Shown here: piece by piece, positions 36,527 to 49,900 of the stretch
Position numbering within the stretch: position 1 is the stretch's first letter
How the letters are laid out: each line of letters opens with the position of its first letter
Origin: Clavelina lepadiformis
Taxonomy: Eukaryota; Chordata; Ascidiacea; Aplousobranchia; Clavelinidae
Direction of reading: 5' to 3'
Assembly: GCF_947623445.1 (NCBI RefSeq)
Contig: NC_135247.1
Coordinates: 2,110,501-2,174,500, forward strand
Length of the DNA stretch: 64,000 nt
Made by a program: the position numbers and the translations under genes
Notes under the pieces: model-generated
The model's input: only the letters and a program-made list of their open reading frames with translations
The model's database searches: none
Told to the model about the DNA's origin: nothing

Positions 36527-37389
36527 GGTTTGATTTGTTTATCCCAGATTTATGTGAAATCCTTTAACAAGTAAGTCCTAGTCACTTCCAACAGCCTCTA
36601 TGATAAAAAACTGTTGCTTTGGTTATTTTTCACCTAACATTTCATGGTTTCCTTGGTTGGAAAGCAGTAAAACAAGTACCAATAAGTAAACTGTACAGGT
36701 CAGTTTAAAAGATATCTGTTACTTTTGCTTTTGTGTAAAACCGAAGAGGCTTTTACCCACTGATCAACATACAAAGAAGGGTATATGACTTTTAGAGTTC
36801 TTTGAATAAATTCCAAGAGACCCACAACACAAGAAAGTGCAAATGGACAAATTAGGCAGTAGGAAACAAACAGTTGAACAGCGTTGCTTCAAGCATGATA
36901 ATTGCACTCTTAAAACATTTTGTTTTGTGAAGTTGTACACAAAAATGGTGACACTTGAGTAAAGCAGCGCTGTTACACTCTTATGGATAGGCCTGAGGAG
37001 AAAGTGGGGCACCTGCGTGCAAGACTCATTAACGTACAAATCGAACTTCATCGTCCTAACTCCAGTTTACAAGAGACAAAGGAAATTAGTGGGTTTAATT
37101 AAATTAAATAGACGCTTTACGAGTTACTGTCTGAGTGGCATGATTTTTCGAGCGCCTATCTAGGCTATAAGCTAGGCCTACTTAACAATGGAAATTGTCG
37201 ACCAACTAGGCCTATGGTTCTTTTTTAAATTACAAACATTTTAAGCAAAGAACTAGGTTTGTAACGACCTCGCTCAGAAAAATAGCATATGAATTTCTTT
37301 ACACGATAAACAAAAAATATTCAAAATATATTTCCTAGTTCTTATTTTTACAACGGTTAGAACCCTACGTACTGGACTTGTACCATTAA

Positions 37390-37560
37390 TTATGGAACGT
37401 AAGATTTTTCTCCACCAGACAGCGAAATTTTCAAAGACTGGAGTGCACCAGTAGGCAACAAAAAGCGTGCAACAAATATCCTTTTCTTTCCATATGGGAC
37501 TTCCACGATGTGACGTCTAGGAACATAGTCAATGGAGCATGCGACGTAAACTAAAATGCG
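37390..37560 (-). CDS. Possible terminal exon, unknown protein
   Basis: Minus-strand frame with protein-like composition (CSIDYVPRRHIVEVPYGKKR, then FVARFLLPTGALQS) ending at a stop. A CATTTTAG acceptor-like site precedes it. It might be the last exon of an unmodelled minus-strand gene, but no upstream exon was found and I do not recognise a domain. Confidence 0.22.
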   Translation of the reverse strand, partial: RILVYVACSIDYVPRRHIVEVPYGKKRIFVARFLLPTGALQSLKISLSGGEKSYVP

Positions 37561-38170
37561 TAAGAATTTCCGTAGTATCAACAGTACGTGTAATAAAAGT
37601 AATTTAGTTTATACCTGAAGTTAGTATATTTTTAAACTTTGCTTCAAATGCAAGGCAAAATTACATGTGAAACGCGCCGCACATTCCGTGCATACTATGC
37701 GCATTTCCTGTCACATGCTACGCTGACCACGTAACTTGACCTCTTGTTAAACAAAACCAATGACTGGAATAAAATGATTGAATGTGTAGGATTCAAAGCA
37801 CTGTAAAATAAAAACTGGGCCACCTTTTGTCGATGTTTTTCGTTCACGTTGTAAAGAAATTTATTTGCTATCAATCTGAGCCAAAATTTTGCAAGCCGAA
37901 GCCGAGAATGTTTGCAATTAAAAAAAGAATCAATTTCTATTGTTAGGTAAAGTCGATCGAAAAAATTTTGCTACCCAAAACAAGATCGCAACTGTTACTG
38001 GGAAAGAGGCTATCAAGGAGAATTGTACGTTGATTATCTTATAGAGCTAAAACTCTCACGCCCTAGGCTTACTAGGTAAAAGTATTTTTTGCTTTAGTTT
38101 TTAATTAAGCCCTAAGTTAAAAAATTTTAAAATTAATTTGTCAGTTTGTATGCCACTAGGGCCACTAGGC

Positions 38171-38660
38171 CAGGGGTCAGCACCCTTTTCCTAACCGTGG
38201 GCCAAAACTAAATTCTGCAAGTTTTCGGTAGGCCGTACTAAATTCGTCTCTTTCACTTTTTAAGCTTATTAAGTTTGTCTTTCCTTGTCTGACCTATATG
38301 CTTGGAAAAATTAGTATGCTTCGTGTCATAATGGCGCTTTATGTGGAATTCCTTGTTTACGGAAAAAGAAACGTTGCAAATCAAACGCGTAGGCCTACCA
38401 ATATGGTAAATGAAAAAGTATTTGTTCTCCCATTCTTCATAAGCTCGGCACTCACCATCAATTCTTCTACGTTGCGTCGACATTGTCAGGTTGCAAGAAA
38501 ATCGGACAAATATATGTAGCCTATATATGCTGAAGTTTTCATGTATCAACCAACTTAGTATTGAAAAGGATAATGCACTTTTTTTTGCTAAAATTTTTCT
38601 GATAATAAAAATGTGACATTTTTTTCGTGGATGCCACATGCGCCTAATAAGGCCCATACA
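38171..38660 (-). mobile_element. hAT fragment with BED-type N-terminus
   Basis: The end CAGGGGTCAGCACCC at 38171 and the following CCGTGGGCC are hAT-type. A minus-strand peptide starting MSTQRRRIDGECRAYEEWEN at 38483 and including FHIKRHYDTKHTNF matches the N-terminus of ZBED/GTF2IRD2-like hAT transposases. It then runs almost directly into the element's end, so nearly the entire catalytic region is missing. The opposite end was not found. Confidence 0.75.
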
Positions 38661-39556
38661 AGATGCTTGGCTAATTGATTTCCAGACTTCAAGAGTGGTT
38701 CCAGTCAGCAGTTGGCAAGTTGTTGCAGTTACTTTGATGCGCCTAGTGGAATCTTTTTAAATGTTTGTACAACTTAAAATGTGATTTTTCTAATAACGTT
38801 TTGTATCTGTAAGCAGGGGTTAGTTGGGTGATACCGGTACTACCCGTAACCATTGCTGCCACCAAGGAATTTGAGTTGCTAGATTCGTAAATGGGTTTGA
38901 CGTTTAATTTAAACAAAATTTAGCATTTTTTGCATTACTTTCATGTAATTGCGGTGTTAAAGATTAGAGATGAACTTTACATTTTCCGAGGTCGCATATT
39001 TGTCACCGCGATGCCATGTTCGATCCTTTTCCAGGGACAGTGACTCACAGTCATCACTCATCAGTCATTCAATTTCCAGTGCAAAACCTTAGACCCATTG
39101 TGGCGGTTGGCGTCCTGCCACTGAAAAGAAACGAAAACTCTGGAAGCCACATACTCCACACGGGTGACCCTTATAACCACATACGCCACACCATTGTCCA
39201 TATATTTTCTTGTTTTTGTTTAGTTTAGCAGATAAGTTAAACTTATTAACATACAGATGTTTCGTGTGCAGTTTCGATAAAAACGAAATTGCATTCATAT
39301 TCGGTATAAAATATCCATTTTTTATAACAGTGATTAAGCCTACAATTTGCAGCCTTAGCTATGTCTGATGTCTGATGACATTCAAAAAATACTTGGTAAT
39401 TTCGGTCACAATCCCGTTTAGATTTTCCCTTTCTGGACCGCAATCCCCCGTTTGAGAACTACACTAATAAGTTAGAGATATTGAAAGGAATCGCAAGCAT
39501 ATGATCATAGATAATATTGCATTTCAAAAGTGATGATAACGACGACTGCAATATGC

Positions 39557-42500
39557 TCAAAAGCACACAGAACGTATCATATCATTTAAACGTGTGATTT
39601 GCGTCCCAACGGATCTAGGTTCGCCTCGATTAACTGGAATATTGATCGGGCACTTCTCTTTCTGTAAAGAAAAAGCGAGATAAGGATAACCACGTAGGCT
39701 ACATTTCTAACATTAAAGATATTTGTACTTGTAACTAACTGCTAACTCACCTTAAGCTTGGAGTCAAGAGCTTCTAGTTGTGCTAAGAAATCCATTGCGG
39801 CCTCTTGCGGCCCAACTTGATCAAAATTGTACTCGGTCGATGTCAGACGCAGGTCAAGATTGGGATTGGGGATGTAATCGACAAACAGATTGATGAAACA
39901 CCTGCGCGAGTGTTCAACTTAATAAAACTCATCCGCGAGAGAGCGCTAAAGTATCAATCGTGAAACCAAAGTTGCTGGAGACCAACCTGGCTCTCATGAT
40001 ATCAGTTTGAGAAAGAAGTAATAGGGGGTCCTTTTTCACCGCATTAAGTTCAAGACCCATCTGATGACAGACATTTTTCCAATGATCCTCCGACTCGAAA
40101 CTCTCGAAAGGTGCCCGTATGGTCATGCAGCCGTATTTATATGCGAAATAACGGACATAGCTGTCGTGGTCACAGAAGTGAACGACACCAACCTGCATGG
40201 ACATAGTTTAAAATGCTATTAATTCCATGAATATTAACCCTCGCTTGAGAACACTGTCTAGAAAAATATTAAGCTTTATGTTAAGCTTGTGGATGTAGTT
40301 CTTATGTTGTGTAACGAAGTGCAAGGATCTTTCGTAACGTACAATCAAAACGTCTCCTGTTTTCAATCAAAAATATTGTGAAAACGGTTGAAACCGTTTT
40401 CAAGTACCATGAGCTTACTAAATCCTAAACAAGCGACAATAAGATAAAGATTTTAAGACGGCAGGCTGGTTTCGTAGGCTTTACATACTTTGACCTTCAT
40501 GGAAGTAGCAACTAATGCACACCATGAAATTGTTCTTGTAACTACTTCTGTTCGAATCTTTATTTGAGTTACAGTATGTTCTTCCGATAATGTTTTATAT
40601 TTTGTTCGAACAAACGATGTTATGTCCGAAACTAAGCTAGCAGCAGCTCTCATAAAATCATCGGGTAAACAAGTTGTAAGATTATGCTTTTATGCTGACT
40701 TTGAAGAAAGAAGTTATTTATGCACCTGATGGATAAATGTTGCAATGGCATCCACCATGTTGACTTGATTGAATCTTGGAACATGAACCGAAATTTCCTC
40801 TGCTAGCATTTTCCATTCCGACCTTGAGAAATAAATACAACAAATGAGACATGTTGTTATTTCCTGACTCACATGGAACACATTAATTCTACCCGGCGCA
40901 ATATTAATACTTTTTGCCTTCCCAGAAGCAATGTTGCATTATTGCTCGATGAATGTTCACCGGTGTCACGTGCCTTGAACAACTTAAATTGCCGTGGCTG
41001 ACTCCTTGATGTCATACGCTGATGACGTCACTAACCCCATGAACTATGTTACAAACTATTGTCTTACTTGTCAATAAACGGTTCCATTGCTTTGACGAAT
41101 CTCCGCACAACAAAGTAATATTCAGCCAAGAACGCCATATATGGAAGCTGTAGAAATCGTTGCATGTTAATTCGATTAAGCTCACTAAACCGAAACCACA
41201 ACTCACTTTGCATCCTTAAATATTTTAATGGCTGCACTGAACCAATAGGTTTACACAATATTCGTGAAATTGCGGTTGGCAGAAGTTGTCGGCAATTTGA
41301 AAGAGTTCTAATTCGGTAATTCCTTTCAAATATGCTTCTTTTTACTCACTTTCTGCATGTCTTTTTTTGTGACGTACGCGGGCGGGAAGAGAAAGTGATT
41401 TCTCTCCGTGTTGTCTTCCTCAACTACAGACGGAAGTCGTGTCGCCGATCTTGTCCGCAGCTGAAACAAATCCTTCAAATATTATCTCCGCGTCAAGAAT
41501 AAGGATCGTAAATACGTTCATCACACTTCGATATGTTTTACTTCATAGAAATTTCAGTCCCACCAACCTCGGTACGGTAATCAGGCGACCCGCATTCGTG
41601 GTAATAATTCTTACACTTAACAGCAACATTCTCCACAAATTGCTCCCGTGTGATGGGAAATGGTTGCCAGAAGAAGAAAAACCGGTCAATCAAAGTCTGT
41701 CGGTTACTCGTCGCTTTCCCGACCTTTAAAGCCTTGATCCGGTATGAAACGCAAATGTTGGTTTAAACGTTTACAGACTTTTACTGCAAAGTAGCCCCAC
41801 TGCACTTTAGAATTGAAAATGCTGCACTTAAATCAGTGCGTCATGCACCACGAATTTTGTGTTAGACAAAGACAACAAGTCTCTTGCGTGTTTATCATGC
41901 TTAGCATATTTTTTGAAAATACCCTCATCCTGCTGTCGGATAAGGTTATCAAGAAACACGAAGCATAGCATCGCCCGGTCTTGCCAGTATGTAGTTACCG
42001 ATGTTTTCGTGTTTTCCGGCATAATCACGCGATTTATAAAGGATCAAATTTAAGTATAATCTCATGTAATAACCTAAAATTGTATCTAAGCCCCGTCACT
42101 CACCTGATAATTTATGCGCTCAGTGAAACGAAAGTGGGGGGAAAGAAGCTTGTAGAGGGTCGATTGATGGTTTAGTTTGTTTTTTGCCAAAACGCAAACC
42201 GCGCTCGGGAAGACAAAATGCACGTAATTATGGGATAAACCTGGGGCGAAATAGGACAGGCAGACCTGCAAAGAAAAAACCTTTGCTGACAACAAACAAC
42301 GGAGCATTGTTATCGGAAAGTAGGACACGGCAACTATTCTTACGTGAGTAACATACAAAGAATGCATGGACTACTTATATGCACGAGTATGTCTATTCGT
42401 ACAATTGCTCTCCCTGCTATTCTTTTTTAGCATACTGTTTATGTACAATTCTATTAAAAAGGAGCCAAAAACGTTCGTCTTTTATCAACCTGAGCATGAA

Positions 42501-43816
42501 GCTTAGCTAGCTTGTAGTCGGATCTTTGCGCAGGTTCACAGTCCGATGAGAACTCAGACCCGTCATCCATCTGGATTATTATCCTGCTTCCGTCAGCGTC
42601 CACGAAGATCTGTCTAGCGTCCCAGTAGAATCCCTTTCAAAAATATTTTATCTCATCTGACAGTTTTTTGCTTGCTTTTGCTCGTTTCTTTTTTGTGTTC
42701 GTTAAGTGTCGGTTGATTTTATTAAGAATTATTTAAAGGGGCACACCTGGAAAAGGAAATAATTCTGCAGTTCAAGCATCGACAGGCAGAACATTTTTCG
42801 TTTCTCGTCCCATTTCACTGCATGGGAAAAAGTTGTTGCTAATATGACGTAAGCGAGTTGTTCATCGCTGATCAAATTCAGTTTCTGACGTCTGTGTATA
42901 GAAACACAAGTTTGTAATTTGTACTTTTGTCAAAAATTTGCGTTCCAAATGCGTTTTATATATTTTTCTTTGAAATATTAATTAACGACGTACGTAAAGC
43001 GTAAAATTAATAACATACGTAAAACGTCTTACCCAAGGATTGCTTTGACAATTTCTTTAGGCGTCCACAACGTCATCCTATGAACATATCCGAGACTTCT
43101 GTGACTTTGGAAGTCGATCTCTTCCTCTGCTGACACTTCGCTTATATCGGTCACCTGAAACATTCAGTTCCTTGAAGTTAAGTAAAAGTAAAGTAAATTA
43201 AGTAAGTTAAGTACGTCAAGTAAAAACATCAAGTAAAAAAGTAACAGTAAGGGTAGTAAAAGTAAAACTACATTAACTTAACTAAAACTATACAACAAGT
43301 AAAAAATTAAGTTCATTCAATCGTAAAACAGTATCTACTATTTTATGATTAAATATTTATTTCTGGAAATTAAGAGATTTTTGACTATTGAATTAACTCA
43401 AACGGTTGAAAAAAAAACAAAATCTTCCAAACATGTTAATCGATAAAAGTATACGCAAGCGAGGAGTAGCCTAGTAGTGCACGTCATAAAATAGTTGTTG
43501 CTGATCCAATTTCAAGTACACAAAGCCTAATAATCTCACCCGGCTCCGGCGGCTAACTAAGCCAAGTTTCGCTTTGTTGCTTTTAAATCCCAAGAATTTA
43601 AGGAGCTTTAACTTAGCGATATTTTTTCGAATCGTCAGATATCCGAGAGCGTACATCGGAAGGTAGATAGTCATGAGCCCGCCGTATATCATCCAACCAA
43701 TAACATCAAACACCTGAAATTGAAAGTACAAATTATGGGACATCTATAAGACATGCCGTGCTGTAAGTACAAGTAAATGACATACAACGCACCCATTCCG
43801 GCAATATCCGCTTCAT
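39557..43816 (-). CDS. LOXL-B: membrane-anchored lipoxygenase-like protein
   Basis: Thirteen exons on minus: 43793-43816, 43540-43713, 43033-43154, 42747-42891, 42490-42633, 42104-42265, 41568-41732, 41350-41460, 41068-41147, 40726-40822, 39987-40192, 39751-39901, 39557-39661; 561 aa. The eight-residue first exon (MKRILPEW) is followed by a membrane helix encoded in exon 2. Key sites: HNYVH (215-219), so the central histidine of LOXL-A is Tyr and only the outer pair is conserved; LYKLLSPHFRFTERIN; HFCDH (413-417); final exon with GTQITRLNDMIRSVCF. Apart from exons 1, 2 and 8, every exon has the same length as in LOXL-A. Transcribed away from LOXL-C. Substrate unknown; endomembrane location inferred from the anchor. 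Confidence 0.82.
43171..43300. repeat. AAGTA-rich simple repeat in LOXL-B intron
   Basis: Irregular run of AAGTA and AAGTTA units within intron 2 of LOXL-B. Likely a decayed microsatellite. Confidence 0.6.
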
Positions 43817-44769
43817 TTTTACCCTGATAAAGGAAACCTTGTTATTTCTGAATCTTTTCCACCGATAGTAGTCAGTTTTCCGATAACTTTTGGCAAAAAA
43901 AGCCTTTCGAATGCGCTATACCGGTATAAATGTGCACTGCAAGGTACAAAATCTCTCACAAAAAAATAAAGGTTGTTGACGACTTATGAAAATGCAGACT
44001 AAGTCATAAGTTCAAACTTTGATAAGATTTGCAAAGCGCACATCTTTATATACCAGCATCGGTAGTGATCTTTCCGCTTGACCAACCATGCGTGTAACAG
44101 TGTTTTTCTAGTGAGCTGTAAGATCGTTGCTCGGTTGGTATTTTAAGTTTATGTCTGGCATTGGTTGAATTCTTGTACGCAGTGAGCACAAACAAGAAAC
44201 AAACATGTTGCTTTCTAAATTTACACACTTGCAAAGTACACTGTCCATAAAAATGCATGTAGTCTTATTAAGTATTTTCAATTATCTGTTTAATCAGGCA
44301 GCAATAAATAATTAACGTTAGCAAGAAAAACGTCTTTTTGTCGCCTCTTTGCATTGTTTTACAAGAAGTCGGTTTTAGTCATACACTTTACACGCTTTAA
44401 ACTGTGTCACGTTTTGTTGGAATTCATTTTTCTGGCACGAAACCTTGTTTAGCCTTTATGATTACGTGGCCAAGTTCTGATTCTCCTGTAACAGTGAAGA
44501 CCGCGTCTTGTGACGTACATTGCTACTTACGGTGTTGATTACGTCGTAACAAGGAAAGTGCCGTGATCTGAATCAAAGCGTCCAATCTAAAAAAGAGAAA
44601 ATCTAAGGGTGCGGTCTTATTTTAAAGTCACTTCCGTCGAAATGTTATTGTTTGGGAGAAATCCTTTACGGACACTCTCTTGTTTGAGATGGTTATTTCT
44701 AGCACAACATTCTTCTCGGTCCGTCGCTTTCTAGAAGATAAACGTGGAATACGTACATTTCCAGTTCGT

Positions 44770-44925
44770 ACATTCCCGCAGCATTTTCTTATAAATAACC
44801 TCTAAACGTGTCACCAATCGAGTTGAAACTTTGTGTACTGCGGAGAAAATCTCCACCACGTCCGTCTTAGTGAGGAACCCAACCGACAAACATGTCAGCT
44901 CGGTTATATATGTTGAAAATAGAAA
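44770..44925 (-). pseudogene. Possible RhoGEF-like orphan exon
   Basis: The minus-strand frame contains TELTCLSVGFLTKTDVVEIF and VHKVSTRLVTRLEVIYKKML. The spacing of hydrophobic residues is reminiscent of a DH (RhoGEF) helix pair, where a segment like this follows the loop. Splice sites are not convincing and no neighbouring exons were found, so this could be chance. Confidence 0.2.
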
Positions 44926-45023
44926 AAAATATTTATTTCCCATGCATTTCGATCTTTTGTCAGTTATTTTAAAGACGTTATGTTAAAGTTGCTAGAATTT
45001 CAGCATCTTTTTATACTGTAAAG

Positions 45024-45860
45024 CAGGGATCGGCAACCTTTTGCTAGTCACGGGCCAAATGTCGAGTGTACAACTCTTTGGCGGGCCGGAATTTTCATTA
45101 ATACTATAATTCACACTCACTTCAGTATATTACGCTATATTGCTCCAATCTGAATCATACCAATCACAAAAAGAGCAAAATACAGTATATGTATTCACAC
45201 TTCAACAACACAGTATTAATGTGACACTTGATGCTGCTTGCTTTGTGAAAGTTTTTCAACATCTGGTGACAAGTCAGATGAAGCAAGAACCAGAACATTT
45301 TCTAAATGGGCGTCCGAAACGCGTGATCTTAGCTTGCTCTTCGTGAATTTCATTTTTGAAAACATTTGTTCACATGTGTACGTGCTACCAAACATCGATG
45401 CCATTTCGTTTGCATTGTTGGTCAAGCTGGGATAAAGACCACTTGCAAGAACGTACTTTTTGTAAAAGTTAAGCAGCGATGTGCCTTTTGTATGAAATTT
45501 TGCCTTCAATTCGTCACTGCATTGCATTTCAAGAAAGTCCATTTGAAATTTTTCGGGAAAGGTATTGGCGTCCACGTACTCGCTAGTATCTCGTACTTAC
45601 TACTTAGTACTTAGTACTTAGTACGAGATACTAGTCTACAGCCTTCGCACCAGATTTATGGCGTAACAATAGACTACTACGACGTACTAATGGCGTAACA
45701 ATACCACAAACTTTTTAAACAGAGCTAACACTGCAGTTTGAAACTCAATAAGAAACGGCGGGCCGTATTCTTGTGATAACTAATTAATATGTCTCGGGCT
45801 GGACCTTTTCGCATGGCGGGCTGGATCCGGCCCGCGGGCCGTAGGTTGCCGACCCTTGCA
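45024..45860 (-). mobile_element. hAT element, deleted copy with transposase C-terminus
   Basis: Ends are inverted repeats: CAGGGATCGGCAACC on the left and GGTTGCCGACCCTTG on the right. The flanks TGTAAAG match on both sides. Between them, 45216-45575 (minus) codes for the hAT dimerisation region, with FGSTYTCEQMFSKMKFTKSK and LRSRVSDAHLENVL, but the rest of the transposase is gone. G+C-rich GGCGGGCC blocks near both ends are usual for this family. Confidence 0.85.
45583..45634. repeat. Inverted repeat with 15-bp perfect arms
   Basis: CTAGTATCTCGTACT at 45583-45597 is exactly reverse-complementary to 45620-45634. The 22-base loop is made of ACTTAGT repeats. It lies inside the hAT copy, just upstream of its coding remnant, and could be a small insertion or an extruding hairpin. 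Confidence 0.85.
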
Positions 45861-46969
45861 GTGTAAAGAATACTGCTACAGTTATCGACACATTGAAAGT
45901 TATTTCCCGACTGTGATAAGTGACATCATAAACAATGTTTCAAGACATGCCTGAGTAGATTATACGTATAACCAGTCCGGTAAAAACTTGTACAGCAGGT
46001 TACTTGTCGGATGGTAATGCAGAAACCACACAAAGTTTTACTTGTTTTTTGCTACTCTTTTAAGTGATTGATTTTTCCTTTTTTACTGGCTTACTCCACC
46101 TTCGAAATTGTTTCAAGTAAAATCGGCAAAGAGCAATATATTTTCGTCGCTAAGTAGCGTAGTCAACCTTCTAAAGATAATTTCAGTGCGTCTGGCATGA
46201 GTTAATGACGTGGTGTTGATGACACGACAAGAAAACAGACGTTGTTTCAATGATTTTTTGCGTTACTTGATCAAATTAAAGCATAGGCCAAAATATACAT
46301 AAATAAATACCCGGCTGCAATTTTGTAAACATGAATATTGCCAAGTTGTGGTAGTTTTACTGTAAAACTGTAGGCTACTGTTATATTTTATATCTCTTGT
46401 TTAGCCAAAGCCTTGTCTCTGCATCAAAACACTCGTCCACCCATTTTGTCGTGATTCTATTTCGTCGCATATCAATTGCATTCCCAACTAATTACAACAA
46501 GTTTCCCTTTTATGAGATATAGTTACAACGAACACAGTGTTTTATTTTCAAACGTCTCAAAACACACGATATGACAATACCTTGATAAAAAAAGAAAACG
46601 CCAACACCTTGCTGCAGAAATTAAAAAATATAAAACACCATCAAAACCGGGACAACACCTCAGATGGTGGTGTACAGAAACGTGTTTATCGTGATGGTTT
46701 ATAATGATTTCAACACGAAATAGAAATGTTATAGCCACTAGTTATCAAAATTCTTGGTCAATTTGGCTTCAGAGTGCAACTACAAATAACGGAGTCATTT
46801 AAAAGTTAAATATGTGGCACACGGTTGGACGCTGATGACTCTCTCATTTTCAAAAGAGTCAGTTCTCGTCACAGTTCAAACGCGCAGTTCACAAAAAAGC
46901 TGGGGAATCAGTCAGCAAGCAATTTCCCTCACAACGGTATAAAAGCTTTGACGTTGATTCATCGCAAAA

Positions 46970-49900
46970 TCAGTAACAATTCGACCTCACCAGGGTGTCC
47001 AGTTTGGCAATCTGTAAACCCGACGGCCTAAAATCGTTTTCGTTCCTCGTGAATTTTAACGGTGATTCTTGGATCTGTGAATAACAAAGGTTTTATAGTT
47101 TTTACGCAAAACGTCAACGAAAAACAACGTCTTACGTCATACTGAAAAACAAAGAACAGTAAATGACGCAAGAATTCACCGCTTTATGTACAGAAACCTC
47201 ACAGCTTGGGATGGACATGCGTCTATGACGTTTTCCTGTCGCAAAATCCCACAATTGACAATATTTCTCTCATGAGTCATGACATTAAACCCGAAAGCAT
47301 GGATGTCGAAAATTGTTCAAACAGAAGCAATTTTTATGGTCGGAAGTCGTAAAATGGGCAGAACTATAGGCTAATGCTGTTCAAAATTACGTCTCACGAA
47401 AAATATTAATCTGGCAAGGACCGAATCAGGACAGATTCAGAACTCTTACTTAAACCTTTTAATGAGAAAAACATTTACAGTGTAGACAACAAAAACTTTG
47501 ACAATGGAAGAGTTGGAATCTTCAAATTTTCGAAATACAACAAAATACGCATTTTATTACCTTTAAATTTCCATCTAGACAACGCAGCTTTGATATGAAA
47601 TTCCTGACCAGAATATCAGCTTCGTTGTTTTGAAAGTCGTAGTTGGTTTTCACCAAAGACAGGTCACAAGTAGGAGACGGAACGTAATCGACGAAAACGT
47701 TAAGAAAACATCTAGAAATACCGTAGAAGATGGTGTTAAAACGGGGCAATAACATGTACGCATTAGCACCTTGCACTACAAGGGGTTGCAAGGAACCCTT
47801 ATTTTAAAAACTTGTCACAAACCGAGTGAGAACTTTTCTAGCAAATTATATCACCAAATCCAAGATTTTTTCGTATAAAAATTTATACCAATGCGAGCTT
47901 TTTTTCGTAGTTCATTCAACAAACCTCATTCTCATGACGTCACGTTGACGTATAAGCCGAACTGGATTTTTCTTAATTGCATCAACTGGAGTTCCGGTTT
48001 CCGCCTGAAACGAGCTCCAAAATTCCTTGTTGGAAAACTTTTCAAACGGAGTCCTAATGCTCATGCATCCGTGACTCCGCGCAAAGAAGTCCGTGTAACT
48101 CGAATGATCCGCGGAATGAACAATAGCGACCTACGTCACAATTAATATTATCACATAGCACAGCTGAGTGCAGTTTGTTGCTACGTCACAATAACATTTA
48201 CATAAGGATGTTTATACCAATGTTTAACCCAAATTTAGATCATTTTGTACCAGATGAATAAACGTAGCGATTGCGTCAACTTTGTTCACTCGTTCAAAGC
48301 GTGGGACGTGACGAGAGATCGAAGTTTGCAACTGCGTCCACTCGTCTCTAAACACAGCAAAATAACCTCAGGTCCTTGAAGTTTAAACGTGCGCTGTGTT
48401 GTGACTTATTACTAAGAACAAAACCAGAACTCGCTGAGGCTTTGGCACGAAATGGCAACTTATTGGCTTCTTTTTCAATGAATATTCGTGCTTTGAATAT
48501 AAAATTACATTGCTAAAGATCTCTAGATAGTTTTAACCTTTGAGGTATAGACTGAACCCATGTTTCATACCGTTAAATAACACCTACGTGTCGATAAATG
48601 GCTCCATTTCGGCGATGAATTGCCTTATTACCGAGTAATACTGGCTCAAATAACTAAAGTAAGGAATCTGTAAAACAATAATAACTGATCCTATAAAAAT
48701 AGCACTCACTAAAATTAAGTGCAGCAAACAATCGAATTGTGATATGACAATGATGAAAGACATGAAGTCGATTTACCTTTTGCATGTCTTGGTTATCTAC
48801 AAATGTCGGTGGGAAAATGGAGTGTTCTCGCTTTTGGGGTTTCACCGATTTTGAAGCTCTGCTGGTCTCTTCCTACCAAAATAAGTTATAACTTAGTCAA
48901 TTTCGAAAACTTTATTGAAAATAAAGTAATTAAAAGAACTTTTGCAACTACTGTAACTTCACAATCTAACAGTATCCGTTCGCTAAAAGTATGATGGTTT
49001 AAACTACCGCGTTCTTAGAATTTTACACAATTTAAAATGACATTTCTACCAGAAACCTTCCCGAAATTAAATCGTTTTTTAAAACCAACCGGGGGCGATT
49101 CTTTTACTTCGGCCGAGTAATCTTTCGATCCCAGCTCAATGTAATATTTTTCCAACTGCGAGGCCATTTTGCTGGAAAATTGTTCCTTAGTTACAGGGAA
49201 TGGTTTCCAGAAGCAAAAGCCACGATCAAACAATGTCCTCGTGTTGGATGAAGCGTGGCAAATTCTCAAAGCCTTCGCAAAAAGAGACATAGAAGTAAAA
49301 AATTATTTACACAACTTTAACCGATGTTTAAACTTTCCAACATGACCATAGGTTCGCTCAATCAAAACACACATGGTACTTGTATTTTGTTTTTGTATTA
49401 TTACTATTTTGTTGCCACATTGTAGGCTACTTGTCTGTTACTTATCCAGTGAATAAACAATAAAAAACTAAACGAGTCATAGTTCTCTTGTATTTTACGA
49501 CGTAACGTAATTTTACCTGGTAGTTAAGTCGCTCCATGAAGCGAAAATGCGGTGCCAGCAGCTTGTAGAGAAAGCTCGACTCTGACAGATGTCGTTTCGC
49601 GTAGATGCAGACGGCGCTCGGGAAAACGAAATGCACGTAATTGTGTCCGAGTCCTGGTGCGTAGTAAGACATACAGACCTATAGCATGACATTATCACCG
49701 TCAGTCGTCGGGTACATAACCAAAATAACCAGCACAAGTATATTGCAAAACGCGTAGTGTCCACACGATTTCGCCAGCCAGACAACAAAAGAACTGTGTA
49801 TATTTAATAAGGCTTCCAAAACGGTCTAGAAACAAGACAGTTTTCACTGGGCTTCGTTTGTGGTCGATATCACCTGCAAATGAAGCTTAGCGAGGTCATA

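Larger units (their letters stand above)
36527..39556. other. Region between PIN1 and LOXL-B
   Basis: Holds the PIN1 promoter side, an unidentified minus-strand frame at 37390-37581 and a hAT fragment at 38171-38660. Otherwise no gene. The sequence about 39.0-39.45 kb contains a few repeats of CCACATACKCCACAC type but no clear element. Confidence 0.5.
43817..46969. other. Region between LOXL-B and LOXL-C
   Basis: Contains the 5' flank of LOXL-B, a possible orphan exon at 44770-44925, the hAT copy at 45024-45860 and the 3' flank of LOXL-C. No other gene recognised. Confidence 0.5.

Noticed and set aside
46825-47031. 68-aa plus-strand frame
   Set aside because: Antisense of the last exon of LOXL-C.
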